Of a stretch of DNA of 64,000 bases, positions 60,705-64,000 are shown one piece after another. The stretch's first letter is position 1; the number at the start of each line of letters is the position of its first letter. The position numbers were made by a program, and so were the translations under genes. The stretch is from Nitrosomonas sp. Is79A3 (lineage in GTDB: Bacteria; Pseudomonadota; Gammaproteobacteria; Burkholderiales; Nitrosomonadaceae), in assembly GCF_000219585.1 (NCBI RefSeq), contig NC_015731.1, positions 372,001 to 436,000 of the forward strand, read 5' to 3'. The notes beneath the pieces were generated by a model that saw only the letters and a program-made list of their open reading frames with translations, searched no databases and had not been told where the DNA came from.

Positions 60705-61673
60705 ATGCACCGTTTATCCGCACCACTTGCTGAATCAGTCCCAATCGTTGAAGTCGTCGCAGCTGTGATTTTACGGCCAGATGGTCAGTTTTTGCTGGCG
60801 CGCCGGCCCGGAGGAAAAGTCTATTCCGGTTATTGGGAATTTCCTGGCGGCAAGGTAGAGAAAAACGAATCGTTGTTGCATGCGCTCGAGCGCGAGTTGT
60901 GGGAAGAGCTGGGAATCCATATTCGTCAAGCCCATCCTTGGTTAACCAGGATTTTTACCTATTCCCATGCAACGGTGCGCTTGCATTTTTTTCGCGTGGT
61001 GGAATGGGAAGGCAAGCCTTCGCCCAGGGAAAAACAAGGATTATCCTGGCAACAGCCGCATCAAGTTGAAGTGTCTCCCATCCTGCCCGCCAATGGCCCC
61101 ATTTTGCAAGCGCTTTTGTTGCCGCCGGTTTATGCTATTACCCAAGCTACTGAGATCGGGATTGAAGCGACATTGAAGCAGATTGAACAAGCATTGCAGA
61201 ATGGCTTGCACTTGCTGCAGATTCGTGAGAAACAAATGGCTAAAGATGTGCTGCGGGAATTTTCCTTGCAGGTACTCGCGCTTGCGCAGTCTTATCAAGC
61301 GAAAGTGTTGATAAATGGCGATGCGGAACTGGCTCGTGAGATGGGTGCCGACGGTGTGCATTTTACGTCATCGCAACTGATGGCATTGCCGTGCCGCCCT
61401 GATTCGGAATACGGATTATGTGGCGCATCCTGCCACAATGCTGAAGAACTTTTTGCAGCAGAGCAGTTGGGGCTTGATTTTGTCGTGTTGGGACCGGTTC
61501 AATCTACACAAAGTCATCCGGGGCTGACTCCATTGGGTTGGAGAAGATTTGCCGCGCTGATTCGTGATTATTCATTGCCGGTTTATGCGTTGGGCGGACT
61601 ACATCCGGAAGATTTGCCGATAGCGCAGGAAATGGGTGCGCACGGTATAGCCATGATGCGAGGTATCGTATAA
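60705..61673 (+). CDS. Nudix hydrolase (MutT-like) fused to a ThiE/TenI-like domain
   Basis: 322 residues. N-terminal MutT domain (1-135) has a full Nudix box: GGKVEKNESLLHALERELWE then ELGI, expected to sanitise 8-oxo-dGTP. Residues 145-322 form a thiamine-phosphate-synthase-like barrel (LLQIREKQ, INGDAELAREMGADGVHF, VLGPVQSTQSHPG). This MutT-ThiE-like fusion is known in proteobacteria; the second domain usually lacks proven ThiE activity. Confidence 0.92.
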   Translation: MHRLSAPLAESVPIVEVVAAVILRPDGQFLLARRPGGKVYSGYWEFPGGKVEKNESLLHALERELWEELGIHIRQAHPWLTRIFTYSHATVRLHFFRVVEWEGKPSPREKQGLSWQQPHQVEVSPILPANGPILQALLLPPVYAITQATEIGIEATLKQIEQALQNGLHLLQIREKQMAKDVLREFSLQVLALAQSYQAKVLINGDAELAREMGADGVHFTSSQLMALPCRPDSEYGLCGASCHNAEELFAAEQLGLDFVVLGPVQSTQSHPGLTPLGWRRFAALIRDYSLPVYALGGLHPEDLPIAQEMGAHGIAMMRGIV

Positions 61674-61710
61674 TTGATTGAAATGATGCAGCGGAAAAAT
61701 TATTTATGGA

Positions 61711-62847
61711 TTATTCAGTGAATTCATACGTTTCCGGATTGGTATAAACCGCTACCTGATTCCTGCCGCCTTTTTTAGCGGCGTATAGTGCTTTGTCCGC
61801 TCTGTCCAGCAAAGTTGTGCCGATAAATTCGGCATCAGGTGGCTGCGCGGTTAATAAGCTTCTCAAACTGGCCATACCGATAGAAATCGATACTCTGAAT
61901 TGTTTATCATTAAAATTCAGTGTGGTGGAGCAAATCGCTTGGCGTAGACGTTCCGCGATTTCATGAGCAGCTTGCAGTGTTGTCGTAGGCAGAGCGACGA
62001 CGAATTCTTCCCCGCCATAGCGAGCCACAATATCACAGGACCTGACCTGTTCTTTTATTAAGCTGACCATATGCCGTAACACCAAGTCACCTGTTTGATG
62101 CCCGTAGGTGTCATTTACATTTTTGAAGTGATCAACGTCAAGAAACATGCAAATGAGATCATCATCCCAGCGGATGCATCTGGCAATCTCATCTTTGAAA
62201 CGCAGGTCGAAATAGCGGCGGTTATAAGCTTGTGTCAGAACATCCTGATAACTGACTTCCTTGATTCTTTGCTGGTTGAGGCAATTTTCTACTGCAACGG
62301 CAGTCATAGCTGATAGCTTCTGCAGAAAAAGCGTTCCAACACCTTGTTGGTAGCGGTTAATATCGTGGCTTAGCAACAATAATGCGCCGATGATTCGATC
62401 GCTACGCAGAAGCGGTAAGAACGCAGCGCTTCGAATTTGAGCTTTATTTTTTAAATTGACTGTCATCCAAGGATATTTTTTTAATACTTCAGTGCCCAAT
62501 ATTGGGTGACTGACCAATGATTGGATGATTTCCGCATCTTTTAAGGTATCAAGAATCAGTAATTTGTTCTCAAAATTCAGACGCGCTTCTTCATCGTGAT
62601 CAAAAAACAGGCGTTCGGTATCTCTATGATGATCGACGAGACATAACACAACATCCAGAAGTTGAAAGCGTGCTATGGTCTGGGATAGCAGTAAATCGCG
62701 CAATTGTTTTGGCGTACTGGCTCCAATAATTTCGAAACCAAAAGCTTCATATAATTCCTGCTTTTTTTCATTGGCCCTAGCCTGTTTGATTAGATGATCC
62801 AGCTTGCGCTGTAATTGGCGATTCTTCTCATAAATCGACTCATCCAT
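61711..62847 (-). CDS. diguanylate cyclase with N-terminal sensory domain
   Basis: 378 residues. A coiled coil (residues 5-35), a GAF/DUF484-like sensory region (about 45-200) and a GGDEF domain (210-370). The active-site loop is RYGGEEFVVALP (GGEEF, near 290), with an RSCD inhibitory site five residues earlier, so product inhibition by c-di-GMP is likely. FLDVDHFKNVNDTYGHQTGD is the substrate-binding motif. Start overlaps the yacG stop (TAATG). Confidence 0.93.
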   Translation of the reverse strand: MDESIYEKNRQLQRKLDHLIKQARANEKKQELYEAFGFEIIGASTPKQLRDLLLSQTIARFQLLDVVLCLVDHHRDTERLFFDHDEEARLNFENKLLILDTLKDAEIIQSLVSHPILGTEVLKKYPWMTVNLKNKAQIRSAAFLPLLRSDRIIGALLLLSHDINRYQQGVGTLFLQKLSAMTAVAVENCLNQQRIKEVSYQDVLTQAYNRRYFDLRFKDEIARCIRWDDDLICMFLDVDHFKNVNDTYGHQTGDLVLRHMVSLIKEQVRSCDIVARYGGEEFVVALPTTTLQAAHEIAERLRQAICSTTLNFNDKQFRVSISIGMASLRSLLTAQPPDAEFIGTTLLDRADKALYAAKKGGRNQVAVYTNPETYEFTE

Positions 62848-63035
62848 TAGCTAGACTCATTTGTTTTGTTATCTTCCAGATCTTTCTCTGGCTCAGGAAT
62901 TCGATAAGATTCTTGAGCCCATTGCGATAAATCGTTTGTTTTGCACCGTTCAGAACAAAATGGGCGAAAGCGGCTGTCCGGTTCCCAGACTACACGCTTA
63001 CCACATTGAGGGCAATTGACGATGCGTTGTTGCAT
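62847..63035 (-). CDS. yacG: DNA gyrase inhibitor YacG
   Basis: 62 residues with the four-Cys zinc site CPQCG...CSERC and the [16 protein letters not shown] signature. Family members bind and inhibit gyrase. Coupled with the downstream diguanylate cyclase by a one-base stop/start overlap. Usually next to coaE in other genomes; not here. Confidence 0.92.
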   Translation of the reverse strand: MQQRIVNCPQCGKRVVWEPDSRFRPFCSERCKTNDLSQWAQESYRIPEPEKDLEDNKTNESS

Positions 63036-63293
63036 AAAAGTGGATCTTTGTTTTGTTGTTAGATAATAAGCGCTTTGTTCTAGCGAAAAATAAGTAGAAT
63101 AGTTATAAAATCATTGCGCGCAGGCCTTGATATTGAATAATTTGATTTAAACCCCCACCAGGATAAATGAAATCCAACGTCTATTCTTGCAGAAATTTAA
63201 TATTGTTTCAGCTTTCATTATGATATTTTTCTGTATTTTAAAAAAATTTCGCACAAGCTAGCTTTAATTTTTCAATTTACTTTTATTTAAAGG
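63036..63293. promoter_or_regulatory. divergent intergenic region (yacG / sigma factor)
   Basis: 258 AT-rich bases between divergently read genes. It must hold promoters for both units; no strong consensus pair or autoregulatory ECF-type site is evident to me. Confidence 0.35.
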
Positions 63294-63878
63294 TTGGTAA
63301 TTCTGGCTACTCGACAAGAACTTTCAGATTTTCTGGCTGAAACCGAGAGGCGCGCATACAAACAAGCAATGTTTGCGGTTCATGACGAACATGTGGCATT
63401 GGATATTGTGCAAGATTCTATGATGAAGCTCGCGCTAAAATATGCTTCGAAACCGATCGAAGAGTTACCGCTTTTATTTCAACGTATCTTGCAGAATACC
63501 ATTCGCGATTACTATCGACGGCAAAAGATTCGCTCATTATGGACTACGCTGTTTTCAGCATTTACACCCAATGATCAGAGCAAGAACCAGGAAGACTTCG
63601 ATATTCTCGAAACTTTGCAGATAAAACCGGAATCCAATTTTGCTGAGGAGCCCGACACGCAGCTTGAGAGAGTACAGTTGATTGGTTTAATAGAAAATGC
63701 GATGGAAATTCTTCCAGCACGTCAACGAGAAGCCTTCATACTGCGTTATTGGGAAGAAATGAGTTTAGCGGAGACAGCTGTAATTATGAAATGTTCGGAA
63801 GGGAGTGTAAAAACCCATTGCTCACGGGCAGTTCATACATTAGCAACAATTCTCAGGGAGAAAGGAGTGAAATTATGA
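63294..63878 (+). CDS. sigma-70 family RNA polymerase sigma factor (ECF-like)
   Basis: About 194 residues from TTG 63294. No ATG is available; CTG 63303 (giving MATRQELSDFLAETERR, AAGGTTGG upstream) is an alternative start. Region 2 (HVALDIVQDSMMKLALKYA) near residue 35, an Arg-rich DYYRRQKIRSLW, and region 4 (ILPARQREAFILRYWEEMSLAETAVIMKCSEGSVKTHCSRA) near 140-180. The DUF3619 gene starts within its stop codon (ATGA); such pairs are common in betaproteobacteria, and DUF3619 may act on the sigma factor (inference). Confidence 0.88.
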   Translation: MVILATRQELSDFLAETERRAYKQAMFAVHDEHVALDIVQDSMMKLALKYASKPIEELPLLFQRILQNTIRDYYRRQKIRSLWTTLFSAFTPNDQSKNQEDFDILETLQIKPESNFAEEPDTQLERVQLIGLIENAMEILPARQREAFILRYWEEMSLAETAVIMKCSEGSVKTHCSRAVHTLATILREKGVKL

Positions 63879-64000
63879 ATGAGCAAGAGCTGGGAAAAGA
63901 AATTGCCAGATTTTTGGACTTTGGTGCTGATGAGACTATTAAACAGAGTACTTTGTATCGGTTGCAATCTGCCCGTAGAGCGGCTTTAGAAAATTGTCAG
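63875..64000 (+). CDS. DUF3619 family protein (3' end outside window)
   Basis: The first 42 codons are present: MNEQELGKEIARFLDFGADE and on to LQSARRAALENCQ. The LxxARxxAL pattern near residue 30 fits DUF3619, small membrane proteins encoded directly after sigma factors of this kind. Overlaps the sigma-factor stop by four bases with GGAG upstream. Confidence 0.65.
   Translation, partial: MNEQELGKEIARFLDFGADETIKQSTLYRLQSARRAALENCQ

Overview
The window reads as a chromosomal segment of a betaproteobacterium, most likely an ammonia oxidiser of the Nitrosomonas type. The reasons are a cytochrome P460-family monohaem protein, a betaproteobacterial-style cox cluster (coxB-coxA-small assembly protein-ctaG-DUF2970-coxC-SURF1-SCO-like-ctaB), small lineage proteins (DUF3460, DUF6164, DUF3619), a PEP-CTERM protein, and an AT-leaning composition. 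The genus is an inference from gene content; no 16S gene is present.

Layout. Bases 1-3.8 kb hold an SOS mutagenesis operon: a UmuD-like peptidase (5' end outside the window), a DnaQ exonuclease/GIY-YIG nuclease fusion, and UmuC, joined by short overlaps and facing an RNase H-like gene. Bases 3.8-7.0 kb are an accessory zone with a umuD-like scrap, a PEP-CTERM protein, and a tyrosine integrase whose stop codon lies inside the 3' half of a tRNA-Thr (an att junction). An intact tRNA-Ser(CGA) follows. Bases 7.1-10.7 kb carry rpoH, under a promoter embedded in a CIRCE operator, then ftsX-ftsE-ftsY. Bases 10.7-23 kb are housekeeping genes: M16 peptidase, EF-hand protein, orn, M48 peptidase, pterin dehydratase, rsgA, folB, plsY, tsaD, small proteins, a short-chain dehydrogenase, cytochrome P460, an Hpt remnant and a thiolase.

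Bases 23-37.9 kb hold the full atpIBEFHAGDC operon with a clear sigma-70 promoter and terminator, then glmU-glmS (UDP-GlcNAc synthesis), yebC-ruvC-ruvA-ruvB (Holliday junction processing) and a Bax-inhibitor-like membrane protein. Bases 38.8-45.5 kb hold an aa3-type cytochrome c oxidase cluster with its copper and haem assembly genes; COX15/ctaA is not in the cluster. Bases 45.5-50 kb hold a GlcD-like flavoprotein, a BON lipoprotein, a CheW-like protein, argB and trmJ.

Bases 50.2-56.6 kb are a decaying accessory, probably defence, island. It holds a pRiA4b ORF-3-like gene, a small ORF broken by an amber codon, and a P-loop ATPase (Sll1717-like) split by a 1311-bp IS4-family element. That element has 18-bp ends and a 9-bp target duplication, and removing it restores the frame exactly. 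A 1111-bp IS630-family element follows, then the 3' remnant of a helicase-nuclease (type III Res-like) that also carries an in-frame amber codon. Bases 56.6-64 kb return to stable genes: an OmpR-type regulator, a 65-bp MITE-like element with a TTTA duplication, cspA, argJ, a DUF815 ATPase, a Nudix-ThiE fusion, a diguanylate cyclase, yacG, and an ECF-like sigma factor with the start of a DUF3619 gene.

The window contains no rRNA genes and no CRISPR array that I can see. The most informative observations are the reversible-looking IS4 disruption of the ATPase, the nuclease fusion inside the umuD-umuC operon, the CIRCE-rpoH promoter, the MITE and the tRNA-Thr/integrase junction.
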